Assembly: GCA_002294445.1 (NCBI GenBank)
Contig: DBEI01000049.1
Coordinates: forward strand, 1-16,105
Origin: Patescibacteria group bacterium UBA910
Lineage (GTDB): Bacteria > Patescibacteriota > Minisyncoccia > Phycocordibacterales > DATDWN01
Direction: 5' to 3'
Length of the DNA stretch: 16,105 bases
The notes under the pieces: model-generated
What the model saw: the letters and a program-made list of their open reading frames with translations, nothing else
Databases searched by the model: none
What the model was told of the DNA's origin: nothing
Translations under genes and position numbers: made by a program
Part shown: one piece after another, positions 1 through 7,504 of the stretch
Layout: each line of letters begins with the position of its first letter
How positions within the stretch are numbered: the stretch's first letter is position 1

Positions 1-2
1 GA

Positions 3-83
3 TTTTGGTTGAATGAAAGAAATATAACAATCTATACGTATACATATGTGGATAACGTGCTTGACGAGGAGGGTGTGAAATAA
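3..83 (+). CDS. Possible C-terminal end of an upstream gene (partial)
   Basis: Frame 3 is open from the window edge to a TAA at 81-83, giving 26 residues that end in Asp/Glu-rich DNVLDEEGVK. The other two forward frames hit stops within the first 15 bases. The product cannot be identified from so short a piece, and an open stretch of this length is not strong evidence. If real, it would be the last gene before the rpoB transcription unit. A weak A-rich/T-rich hairpin at about 128-155 (9-bp stem with one mismatch) could be its terminator. Confidence 0.3.
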   Translation, partial: FWLNERNITIYTYTYVDNVLDEEGVK

Positions 84-178
84 GCAGTTTTTTGGGTAAA
101 ATACGCTTTTATTGAGCCGTTATTTGGCAAAAAAAGATATACACAGCTTTTCTTGACTTTTAGGGTCATATTTGAATG

Positions 179-208
179 TTGACAGGAGAGCCCTCTGTAC
201 CGTATACT
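179..208 (+). promoter_or_regulatory. Sigma70-type promoter for the rpoB-rpoC-dnaG-rpoD cluster
   Basis: A perfect -35 box TTGACA (179-184) is followed after 18 bp by TATACT (203-208), a good -10 box. Transcription would start near 215, leaving a leader of about 190 nt before the rpoB ATG at 404. It is the best promoter match seen on the + strand of the window and the only convincing one upstream of rpoB. The spacing and boxes are read directly; activity is inferred. Confidence 0.7.
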
Positions 209-239
209 GTATTTTAACTTCGGCAAAATTGATTGAGTC

Positions 240-314
240 ATGGCCAGACGGCGAAGGGGCATTACAAAACAGTCTCTTTACTATTTTGCATACTATTCGC
301 AAATAACAACTTAA
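240..314 (+). CDS. Candidate 24-residue leader peptide upstream of rpoB
   Basis: An ATG at 240 opens a 24-codon frame closed by TAA at 312-314. An in-frame TGA at 234-236 shows it is not the end of a longer gene. It begins MARRRRG, with four consecutive Arg codons (AGA, CGG, CGA, AGG), and contains the aromatic run YYFAYY. It lies downstream of the strong promoter at 179-208, and its stop is 6 nt before the hairpin at 321-350. That order of promoter, short ORF with runs of one amino-acid class, and terminator resembles leader-peptide attenuators of amino-acid operons. No Shine-Dalgarno sequence precedes the ATG, and ORFs this short arise often by chance, so translation is unproven. Alternatively the stretch is simply untranslated leader RNA. 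Confidence 0.3.
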   Translation: MARRRRGITKQSLYYFAYYSQITT

Positions 315-320
315 GAGGAT

Positions 321-350
321 AAAAACAAACCTTGGGGAAGGTTTGTTTTT
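321..350 (+). terminator. Hairpin terminator or attenuator in the rpoB leader
   Basis: The arms 321-333 (AAAAACAAACCTT) and 338-350 are perfectly complementary over 13 bp around a GGGG loop (334-337), and the right arm ends in five T residues. The symmetric A-tract and T-tract mean it could act on either strand. It lies between the promoter at 179-208 and the rpoB start at 404, so on the + strand it would either end a short leader RNA or act as a conditional attenuator. The GC core is modest, so read-through is likely. Confidence 0.6.
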
Positions 351-403
351 GGTGTTTTGTAGTTTTTTATTAAGTGAGTTTTTTATATATGTAGTGCAAA
401 AAT

Positions 404-3400
404 ATGTCGCAACACACAACGCACACAGGTCCACGACCTAAAAAGTTTTTCGGACGGTTTAAAAAACCGCTCGCAGAGACACCAAATTTTGTTGAGCCAC
501 AGCTCGACTCATTTAAATGGTTGATAGAAGAGGGTTTGAAGGAGGTCTTCAAAGAGTTCTCTTCTATTAAAGATTATTCAGAAAAGAAGTTTCAGCTTGA
601 TTTCACAGGTTTTGAATTGGCAATGCCAAAGTATGATGAATATCATGCAAAAGAAAACAAGCTTTCATACGAAGCTCCTCTAAAAGTAAAAGTAAAACTA
701 AAGAATCATATTGTTGGTTCTGAAAAAGAACAAGAAATCTTCATGGCGGATTTCCCGCTCATGACATCACACGGTACCTTTATTATCTCAGGTATTGAGC
801 GTGTTATCGTTCCTCAGCTTGCTCGTTCATATGGAGTATTCTTTACTGCAAATGAGGTACGAGGACGCCGACTCTTCGGTGCAAAGGTTATCCCAGGTCG
901 GGGAGCATGGGTAGAAATCGAGTCTGATGCAGATGGAGTGATCTATGTACGTATTGACCGAAAACGAAAGTTTCCAGTTTCTACGCTTCTTCGAGTACTT
1001 GGTGCTCATACAGATTCTGATATCAATAAAATCTTTGCTGAGAATGAGTTTGCTAAGCAGTCAATCCTAAAAACTCTTGCAAAAGACACAGCAAAGACTA
1101 TTGATGATGCGTATATAGAAATTCATAAACGACTTCGAGATGGAGATCTTGCAACCGCTGACAATGCGAAGGAATTTGTCGATGCACTTTTCGATGAAGA
1201 GCGCTACGACCTTTCACCGGTTGGACGTTTCCGATTCAATCAGCGATTCGGTAAGAAGCTTGATGATAAAGAAAAAGCTCGAAAAACTCTCTCTATTGAC
1301 GATATTGCGACTATCGTTACTCAGATTGCCCACCTCAATAACACCCCACACTCACAGCCAGATGATATTGATCACCTTGGTTCACGACGTGTACGATTTG
1401 TTGGAGAGCTCTTCCAGCAAAAAATCCGAGTTGGTATGGCTCAGATCAAGCGAAACATTCAAAACCGAATGTCTACGATTGATACTGATGTGACATTGCC
1501 AGTTCAATTTATTTCTCCAAAACCACTTCAGGCACGAATCAAAGAATTCTTCACAACAAACCAGTTGTCACAGTTTATGCTTCAGGAAAACCCTCTTGCG
1601 GAAGTAGAGCATTTACGAACACTCTCTGCGCTTGGTCCAGGAGGTTTGAATCGTTCACGAGCGGGATATGAAGTGCGTGACGTACATCATTCTCACTACG
1701 GACGATTGTGTCCTATTCATACACCAGAAGGTCCAAACATCGGTTTGGTGCTTCGTCTTTCAGTGTATGCTCGACTCAACCACTTTGGAATGATCGAGAC
1801 TCCATATGCAAAGGTAAAGAATGGAAAGATTACATCAGAGATTGTATTTCTTAACGCATCTGAAGAAGAAAACTTCGCGATTGCACATGCCGCAACACGA
1901 TACGATAAAGATGGAAATATCCTTGAAGATGTTGTGGAAGTACGTATCAACGGTGAACCTTCGACAATCGACAAAACAAAAATTGACTATATCGACGTTG
2001 CAACAAACCAAGCGTTTTCTATTGCAACAAACATGATTCCTTTCGTAAACCACGACGACTCTACTCGAGCACTCATGGGATCTAACATGCAGAAGCAGGC
2101 AACTCCATGTATTGTGCCAGAAGCTCCGCTTGTTGGAACAGGTATTGAAGAGTCAGCAGTGAAAGATACAGGACGTCTCGTGCTTGCGACTGAAGCGGGA
2201 ACTGTGTCATATGTAGACGGAGGTCTCATTAAAGTAAAGAATGAAAAAGGAAAGGAAACAGAGTACAAACTTGTGAAGTTTTCACGAACAAACGGCTTTA
2301 CCGCATTTCATCAGCGACCTTCAGTAAATGTGGGTGATGCTGTAAAGAAAGGTTCAGTACTTGCAGATACGAGTGCATCAGAGCATGGACAAATGGCAAT
2401 CGGTCAAAATATCTTGATCGCATTTATGTCATGGTCTGGTTCTAACTATGAAGACGCGATCATCCTTTCTGAAAAACTTGTAAAGAAATCTAAATTTACA
2501 TCAATTCATATTGAAGAGTTTGTGGTAAACGTTCGAGACACAAAACTTGGTCCAGAAGTAACTACTTGTGATATTCCAAACGTTGGAGAGTCTAAACTCA
2601 AGAACTTGGCAGAAGACGGTATTGTACGAGTAGGTGCTGAAGTACGACCAGGTGATATTTTGGTAGGTAAAGTAACTCCAAAAGGAGAAACACAACTGAC
2701 CCCAGAAGAACGACTTCTCCGATCACTTTTCGGTGAAAAAGCAAAAGATGTAAAAGATACATCAAAACGAATGGAAGGTGGTAAGCGAGGACGTGTGATC
2801 AACGTGCAAGTATTTTCACGAGAAAAGGGAGACAAACTTGATTCAGGTATCATCAAGCGAATTCATATTGAAGTTGCAGAACTTCGAAATGTATCAGTGG
2901 GTGACAAGCTTGCGGGACGACACGGAAACAAAGGTGTTATCTCAAAGATTCTTCCTGAAGAAGATATGCCATACATGGCAGACGGTACTCCGATCGACAT
3001 GATCCTTACACCACTTGGTGTGCCTTCACGTATGAACCTTGGTCAGATTCTTGAACTTCACCTTGGACTTGCGGCGAACACATTAAACTATCAAGCAATC
3101 GTACCTCCATTTGCAGGTGCAACTGATACTGAAATTAAAGATGAGCTTGTAAAAGCAGGATTTCCAGCATCTGGAAAGATTCCACTATACGATGGACGAA
3201 CAGGAGAGAAGTTTGAACAGGATATTGCAGTGGGATACATGTATATCTTGAAACTTCACCACATGGTTGAAGATAAGATTCACATGCGATCTATTGGACC
3301 ATACTCTCTCATTACTCAGCAACCACTTGGAGGTAAAGCACAGAGTGGAGGACAGCGATTTGGAGAAATGGAAGTGTGGGCACTCTTGGGTCATGGTGTG

Positions 3401-3598
3401 GCACATACATTGCAAGAAATACTTACAATTAAATCAGACGATATTCTTGGTCGATCGGCTGCATTCGACGCGATTGTGAAAGGTGAGCCGATCACACAGC
3501 TTGGTACACCAGCATCGTTCAATGTACTTCTTAATAATCTTCGTGGTCTTGCGCTTGATGTAGATATTGAGCATTCACCTGAAGAAGAAGATAAATAA
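404..3598 (+). CDS. rpoB: DNA-directed RNA polymerase subunit beta
   Basis: This 1064-residue beta subunit of RNA polymerase forms the active-site cleft together with beta'. It is shorter than the 1342-residue E. coli protein, as expected when lineage-specific insertions are absent. Recognisable blocks are the N-terminal lobe/protrusion (PNFVEPQLDSFKWL, from residue ~27), the rifampicin region at ~384-449 (LGPGGLNRSRAG, CPIHTPEGPNIGLV), NYEDAIILSEKLV (~680), the nucleotide-contacting GDKLAGRHGNKGVIS (~833-848) and the C-terminal clamp segment ending at GQRFGEMEVWALL and beyond. The rifampicin region is odd: positions equivalent to E. coli D516, R529 and I572 are L393, T406 and V449, while H526 and S531 equivalents (H403, S408) are kept. 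No Shine-Dalgarno precedes the ATG at 404, but the start fits the family. rpoC follows after 31 nt, so the two are surely co-transcribed. Arg is encoded largely by CGA. Confidence 0.98.
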   Translation: MSQHTTHTGPRPKKFFGRFKKPLAETPNFVEPQLDSFKWLIEEGLKEVFKEFSSIKDYSEKKFQLDFTGFELAMPKYDEYHAKENKLSYEAPLKVKVKLKNHIVGSEKEQEIFMADFPLMTSHGTFIISGIERVIVPQLARSYGVFFTANEVRGRRLFGAKVIPGRGAWVEIESDADGVIYVRIDRKRKFPVSTLLRVLGAHTDSDINKIFAENEFAKQSILKTLAKDTAKTIDDAYIEIHKRLRDGDLATADNAKEFVDALFDEERYDLSPVGRFRFNQRFGKKLDDKEKARKTLSIDDIATIVTQIAHLNNTPHSQPDDIDHLGSRRVRFVGELFQQKIRVGMAQIKRNIQNRMSTIDTDVTLPVQFISPKPLQARIKEFFTTNQLSQFMLQENPLAEVEHLRTLSALGPGGLNRSRAGYEVRDVHHSHYGRLCPIHTPEGPNIGLVLRLSVYARLNHFGMIETPYAKVKNGKITSEIVFLNASEEENFAIAHAATRYDKDGNILEDVVEVRINGEPSTIDKTKIDYIDVATNQAFSIATNMIPFVNHDDSTRALMGSNMQKQATPCIVPEAPLVGTGIEESAVKDTGRLVLATEAGTVSYVDGGLIKVKNEKGKETEYKLVKFSRTNGFTAFHQRPSVNVGDAVKKGSVLADTSASEHGQMAIGQNILIAFMSWSGSNYEDAIILSEKLVKKSKFTSIHIEEFVVNVRDTKLGPEVTTCDIPNVGESKLKNLAEDGIVRVGAEVRPGDILVGKVTPKGETQLTPEERLLRSLFGEKAKDVKDTSKRMEGGKRGRVINVQVFSREKGDKLDSGIIKRIHIEVAELRNVSVGDKLAGRHGNKGVISKILPEEDMPYMADGTPIDMILTPLGVPSRMNLGQILELHLGLAANTLNYQAIVPPFAGATDTEIKDELVKAGFPASGKIPLYDGRTGEKFEQDIAVGYMYILKLHHMVEDKIHMRSIGPYSLITQQPLGGKAQSGGQRFGEMEVWALLGHGVAHTLQEILTIKSDDILGRSAAFDAIVKGEPITQLGTPASFNVLLNNLRGLALDVDIEHSPEEEDK

Positions 3599-3629
3599 TT
3601 GGTCGAATTAATCTATTTTCAAAACATAT

Positions 3630-6600
3630 ATGAAAACACAATCTAAAGCATCTTCAAATAACTTCGATATGATCACACTTCGTCTCGCATCACCTGAGCG
3701 AATTCTCGAGTGGTCATTTGGAGAAATTACAAAACCAGAAACTATAAACTACCGAACACAACGTTCAGAAAAAAATGGTCTGTTTGATGAAAAAATCTTT
3801 GGACCGGATAAAGACTACGAATGTTACTGTGGAAAATATCGAGGTATTCGATATAAAGGTATTGTTTGTGAAAAATGTGGAGTAGAGATTACTCGATCAA
3901 TCGTTCGACGTGAGCGAATGGGTCACATTGAACTCGCAACACCGGTATCACATATTTGGTTCCTTAAATCAATGCCATCACGTATTGCAATGATTCTCGG
4001 TATTCCAACTGTTGATATTGAAAAAGTTATTTACTTTGCGGGTTACATTGTCACTTCAGTTTCAGAGGAGGAGCGAGGACGATACTTGAAAGATCTCGAT
4101 TCAGAATACAAATCTAAAGTAAAGTCGCTTCAGGATGAAAAGACAAAAGAGGCGGTGAAGGAAATGTATCTGTCTACAAAGCGAGATATTGAAAGTATTA
4201 CAGAAGGTAAGGTGCTCGATGAAGTTGAGTATCACAACTTTGGTATGAAATACGGTACTATGTTTGAGGCAGGTATCGGTGCTGAAGCTATCTTCAATAT
4301 ATTTAAAAAACTCGATCTCGCTAAACTTCTTGTATCACTTCATGCAGAAGCAGAAAAAGCATCTGCACTTGAAATCGGAAAGATCAATAAACGAATCAGT
4401 ACCATCTCAGCGATGGTGAACTCAGGTGTTCGACCAGAATGGATGTTTCTTACTCATATTCCAGTTATTCCGCCTGCATTACGACCAATGGTTCCACTTG
4501 ATGGAGGACGATATGCAACATCTGATGTTAACGACTTGTATCGACGAGTAATCAACCGAAACAATCGATTGAAGAAATTGAAAGAAATCTTTGCTCCAGA
4601 TGTGATCTTGCGAAATGAAAAACGTATCTTGCAAGAAGCAGTGGATGCATTGATCGACAACTCAATTCGACATGGGTCTGCATCAGGTGCTACATCTCTC
4701 GCTCAGCGACGCGCACTCAAGTCAATTGCTGACAACCTTAAAGGTAAACGAGGTATTTTCCGACAAAACTTGCTTGGAAAACGAGTGGACTATTCAGGAC
4801 GTTCAGTGATTGTGGTGGGTCCAGAACTCAATATCAATCAATGTGGTCTTCCAAAACATATGGCGCTTGAACTTTTCAAGCCATTTGTAATCTCTCAACT
4901 TTTGAAACAAGAGCTTGCATATAACATTCGAGGTGCAAGTAAACTTATTGAAGATGGAATTCCTGAAGTGTGGGCGATTCTTGAAGATGTAACAAAAAAT
5001 AAATACGTACTTCTCAACCGTGCACCTACTTTGCACCGACTTGGTATTCAAGCATTCCAGCCGGTATTGATTGAAGGAAATGCGATTCAGCTTCACCCGC
5101 TTGTGTGTTCAGCGTTTAACGCGGACTTCGACGGAGACCAAATGGCAGTACACGTACCGCTTTCAGATGAAGCTCAGGCGGAAGCTCGAGAAATCATGGC
5201 TGCGGATAAAAATATCCTCAAACCAGGTTCAGGAGATCCTACTGTGTCAGCAAAGATGCTCGACATTGTACTTGGTGCATACTGGATGACAAAAGAAATG
5301 ACAGGTGAGAAAGGTGAGGGTATGGTATTCCAGAGTCCAAACAGTGCAATCACTGCATACGACTTCGGACTTGTATCATTCCGCGCAAAGATCAAGGTAC
5401 TTCCAACTGATAAGGAAAAATACGCACAGTTTGATGGAAAAATATTTGAAACGACTGTAGGGCGACTCTTGTTCAACAGTGTACTTCCAAAAGACTATCC
5501 ATTCGTAAATGGAGAAATGGTGCAAAAGAAAATCACATCATTGATTGATGATTTGATTGAAAAATATGGTATTGAAAATGTGCCAGCAATCATCGACAAG
5601 ATGAAGAAATTTGGTTTCAAATATGCTACACATTCAGGTGTAACATGGGGAATTGACGACGTGGTGATTCCTGCAGGCAAGCAAGCTATTGTAGATGCTG
5701 CTCAGGCAGAAATCGACACTATGATGGAGCACTTCAATGATGGTCTTATTTCAAAAGAAGAACGTCTACGAAAAGCGACAGAAGTATGGCACAAAGCAAA
5801 AGATGATGTAGGAAAGCTTATTCCTGGATCAGTGCCTGCAAACGGGCCAGTTTCAGATATGGTGCTTTCAGGAGCGCGAGGTTCTTGGGGTAACATCACT
5901 CAGATGGCAGGTATGAAAGGTTTGATTACAAATACATCTGGAGAGACAATCGAATTTCCTATTAAGTCATGTATGAAGGAAGGTTTGACTCCTATTGAGT
6001 ACTTCACTACTACTCACGGTTCTCGAAAAGGTCTTACTGACACAGCCCTTAACACTGCAAAAGCAGGATACCTTACTCGAAAACTCTTCGTGGTAGCACA
6101 GGATATTGTGGTTACTGAAGAAGATTGTGGTACAACTGAAGGTATTGTGATGGGTGAACAGTCAGGTGCTATTGACCTCTCACTTGCAAAACATATCAAA
6201 GGACGATTTGTTGCAAAAGATATTGTGGATGCACAAGGAAAAGTGCTTTTTGCACGAAACACACTTCTCTCAAAGAAAGATGCGGCACTTATTGAACAGC
6301 TTGGTATCAAGAATGTAACTGTCCGATCACCGCTTGCTTGTAAGACACTTGATGGTGTGTGTGTAAAATGTTACGGAACTGATCTTGGTAAAAATAAAGT
6401 TATTGATATCGGTGAAGCTGTGGGAACTGTGGCAGGTCAAGCGATTGGTGAGCCAGGTACTCAGCTTACAATGCGTACATTCCACTCTGGAGGTACTGCG
6501 TCAGTAGGTGGAGACATTACTTCAGGTCTTCCTCGTGTTGAAGAAATCTTTGAAAAGCGAAAACCAAAAAATCCAGCTATTGTATCAACAGTGGGCGGTA

Positions 6601-7298
6601 TTGTTTCAGACATCAAGATTTCAAACAAAGAAAAGACTATCACTATCACTCCAGACCTTGAATACAAGACTAAACTCAAGGGTGAAGTTGAGTACTCAGT
6701 AAGCTTGAACCGAATGATTTTGGTGAAAGTAGGTGAACGAGTAGAAAAAGGAGATATCATCACTGATGGTTCTGCTGATATTGATGAACTTTTCCGATAT
6801 GCAGGTAAAGACAAAACTGTTGAATATATTATTTCTGAAATTAACAAACCATACGATCTTCAGGGTGCAGCGGTATCTCGAAAGCATATTGAACTTATTG
6901 TGCGACAAATGTTTGCGCGAAAACGAATCAAAGATGCAGGAGACACAATGTTCACTCGTGGTGACTTGGTAGATAATGCATTCTTGGCTTCAGAAAATGC
7001 ACGAGTACGTGCTGAAGGAAAAACTGAAGCAAAGGCAGATTCAGTGGTGATGGGTATCTCAGATGTATCACTCTCTCGAAAGAGCTTCCTTGCAGCGGCA
7101 TCATTCCAGCACACTACTCGAATCCTTATCACCAGTGCAATCAAGGGTACAACTGATAAGCTCGCAGGACTTATGGAAAATGTGATTATCGGTAAACTGA
7201 TTCCAGCAGGTACAGGATTTAAAGGAAGTAAGAAAGCAGAAATAGTACAACGTGCACGTGAAGCACGAGAAACAGAAACAGGTTTTGTTGGTGAGTAG
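3630..7298 (+). CDS. rpoC: DNA-directed RNA polymerase subunit beta'
   Basis: This 1222-residue beta' subunit carries the catalytic magnesium site. The NADFDGD motif places the three metal-binding aspartates at D499, D501 and D503. The N-terminal zinc ribbon has C65, C67, C80 and C83, and the second zinc site has C833, C904, C911 and C914, so both metal sites are intact. The bridge helix (RKGLTDTALNTAKAGYLTRKL-type segment, from ~799) and trigger loop (GEPGTQLTMRTFHSGG, ~937-953) are typical. The trigger loop runs straight into GDITSGLPRVEE, so the large SI3 insertion of E. coli is absent, which accounts for the length being near that of Firmicutes. It starts at ATG 3630 without a visible Shine-Dalgarno, 31 nt after rpoB. 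CGA is again the favoured Arg codon. A 206-nt gap separates it from dnaG. Confidence 0.98.
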   Translation: MKTQSKASSNNFDMITLRLASPERILEWSFGEITKPETINYRTQRSEKNGLFDEKIFGPDKDYECYCGKYRGIRYKGIVCEKCGVEITRSIVRRERMGHIELATPVSHIWFLKSMPSRIAMILGIPTVDIEKVIYFAGYIVTSVSEEERGRYLKDLDSEYKSKVKSLQDEKTKEAVKEMYLSTKRDIESITEGKVLDEVEYHNFGMKYGTMFEAGIGAEAIFNIFKKLDLAKLLVSLHAEAEKASALEIGKINKRISTISAMVNSGVRPEWMFLTHIPVIPPALRPMVPLDGGRYATSDVNDLYRRVINRNNRLKKLKEIFAPDVILRNEKRILQEAVDALIDNSIRHGSASGATSLAQRRALKSIADNLKGKRGIFRQNLLGKRVDYSGRSVIVVGPELNINQCGLPKHMALELFKPFVISQLLKQELAYNIRGASKLIEDGIPEVWAILEDVTKNKYVLLNRAPTLHRLGIQAFQPVLIEGNAIQLHPLVCSAFNADFDGDQMAVHVPLSDEAQAEAREIMAADKNILKPGSGDPTVSAKMLDIVLGAYWMTKEMTGEKGEGMVFQSPNSAITAYDFGLVSFRAKIKVLPTDKEKYAQFDGKIFETTVGRLLFNSVLPKDYPFVNGEMVQKKITSLIDDLIEKYGIENVPAIIDKMKKFGFKYATHSGVTWGIDDVVIPAGKQAIVDAAQAEIDTMMEHFNDGLISKEERLRKATEVWHKAKDDVGKLIPGSVPANGPVSDMVLSGARGSWGNITQMAGMKGLITNTSGETIEFPIKSCMKEGLTPIEYFTTTHGSRKGLTDTALNTAKAGYLTRKLFVVAQDIVVTEEDCGTTEGIVMGEQSGAIDLSLAKHIKGRFVAKDIVDAQGKVLFARNTLLSKKDAALIEQLGIKNVTVRSPLACKTLDGVCVKCYGTDLGKNKVIDIGEAVGTVAGQAIGEPGTQLTMRTFHSGGTASVGGDITSGLPRVEEIFEKRKPKNPAIVSTVGGIVSDIKISNKEKTITITPDLEYKTKLKGEVEYSVSLNRMILVKVGERVEKGDIITDGSADIDELFRYAGKDKTVEYIISEINKPYDLQGAAVSRKHIELIVRQMFARKRIKDAGDTMFTRGDLVDNAFLASENARVRAEGKTEAKADSVVMGISDVSLSRKSFLAAASFQHTTRILITSAIKGTTDKLAGLMENVIIGKLIPAGTGFKGSKKAEIVQRAREARETETGFVGE

Positions 7299-7361
7299 TC
7301 AGATTGTTTGACAGAATGTACTCTTTGTAAGAAGTAAGAGAATCTGCGAAATAATTTATTT

Positions 7362-7411
7362 CGACTAGCTTCGAGTGAAATGAGAAAGTGCTCTTTCTCA
7401 TTTCCGAGTCG
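7362..7411 (+). other. Structured RNA element in the rpoC-dnaG gap
   Basis: A perfect 12-bp stem (7377-7388 with 7393-7404, GAAATGAGAAAG and its complement) closes a TGCT loop. Outer pairing can extend it: CGACT (7362-7366) with AGTCG (7407-7411), or TTTCGAC (7360-7366) with GTCGAAA (7416-7422). No T-run follows, so it is not a standard terminator. It could be an RNA processing or stability site separating the rpoBC and dnaG-rpoD parts of the transcript, or a dispersed palindromic repeat. Confidence 0.5.
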
Positions 7412-7463
7412 CGACGTCGAAACAAATGGTCTAAGAGTAAGCGGAGCGAACTTCAAAAGGGTT

Positions 7464-7478
7464 CAGGGCTCTGCCCTG
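7464..7478 (+). other. Short GC hairpin upstream of dnaG
   Basis: CAGGGC (7464-7469) and GCCCTG (7473-7478) form a 6-bp stem around TCT. It lies 27 nt before the dnaG ATG, in a locally GC-rich patch within the 206-nt gap. No T-tract follows. Its role is unknown; it could modulate entry of polymerase or ribosomes into dnaG. Confidence 0.35.
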
Positions 7479-7479
7479 G

Positions 7480-7488
7480 TGTTAATAT
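7480..7488 (+). promoter_or_regulatory. Possible extended -10 promoter for dnaG-rpoD
   Basis: TG-T-TAATAT matches an extended -10 element, and the distance to the dnaG ATG at 7505 would give a leader of about 10 nt. No convincing -35 box lies 17 bp upstream (GGTTCA). An internal promoter here would let dnaG and rpoD be expressed independently of rpoBC. Weak evidence. Confidence 0.25.
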
Positions 7489-7504
7489 CATTTATTTAGT
7501 CTAT

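Noticed and set aside
47..55. TGTGGATAA, a perfect DnaA box on the minus strand
   Set aside because: A single 9-mer without neighbouring boxes, an AT-rich unwinding region or dnaA/dnaN genes does not support an origin.
32..434. Two minus-strand open frames covering the rpoB leader
   Set aside because: They run over the promoter and terminator, start without signals and have no recognisable content. The + strand regulatory reading explains the region better.
3599..3629. Terminator or promoter between rpoB and rpoC
   Set aside because: The 31-nt gap shows no hairpin and no -35/-10 pair; the two genes read as one unit.
6860..7456. A 198-codon open frame antisense to the 3' end of rpoC
   Set aside because: It is a shadow of rpoC coding bias, has Ser/Arg-rich low-complexity content, no promoter or known domain, and overlaps a certain gene completely.
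7388..7504. An upstream ATG that would extend DnaG by 39 residues
   Set aside because: The extension crosses two hairpins, is low-complexity and basic, and precedes the residues where the primase family normally begins. ATG 7505 fits better.
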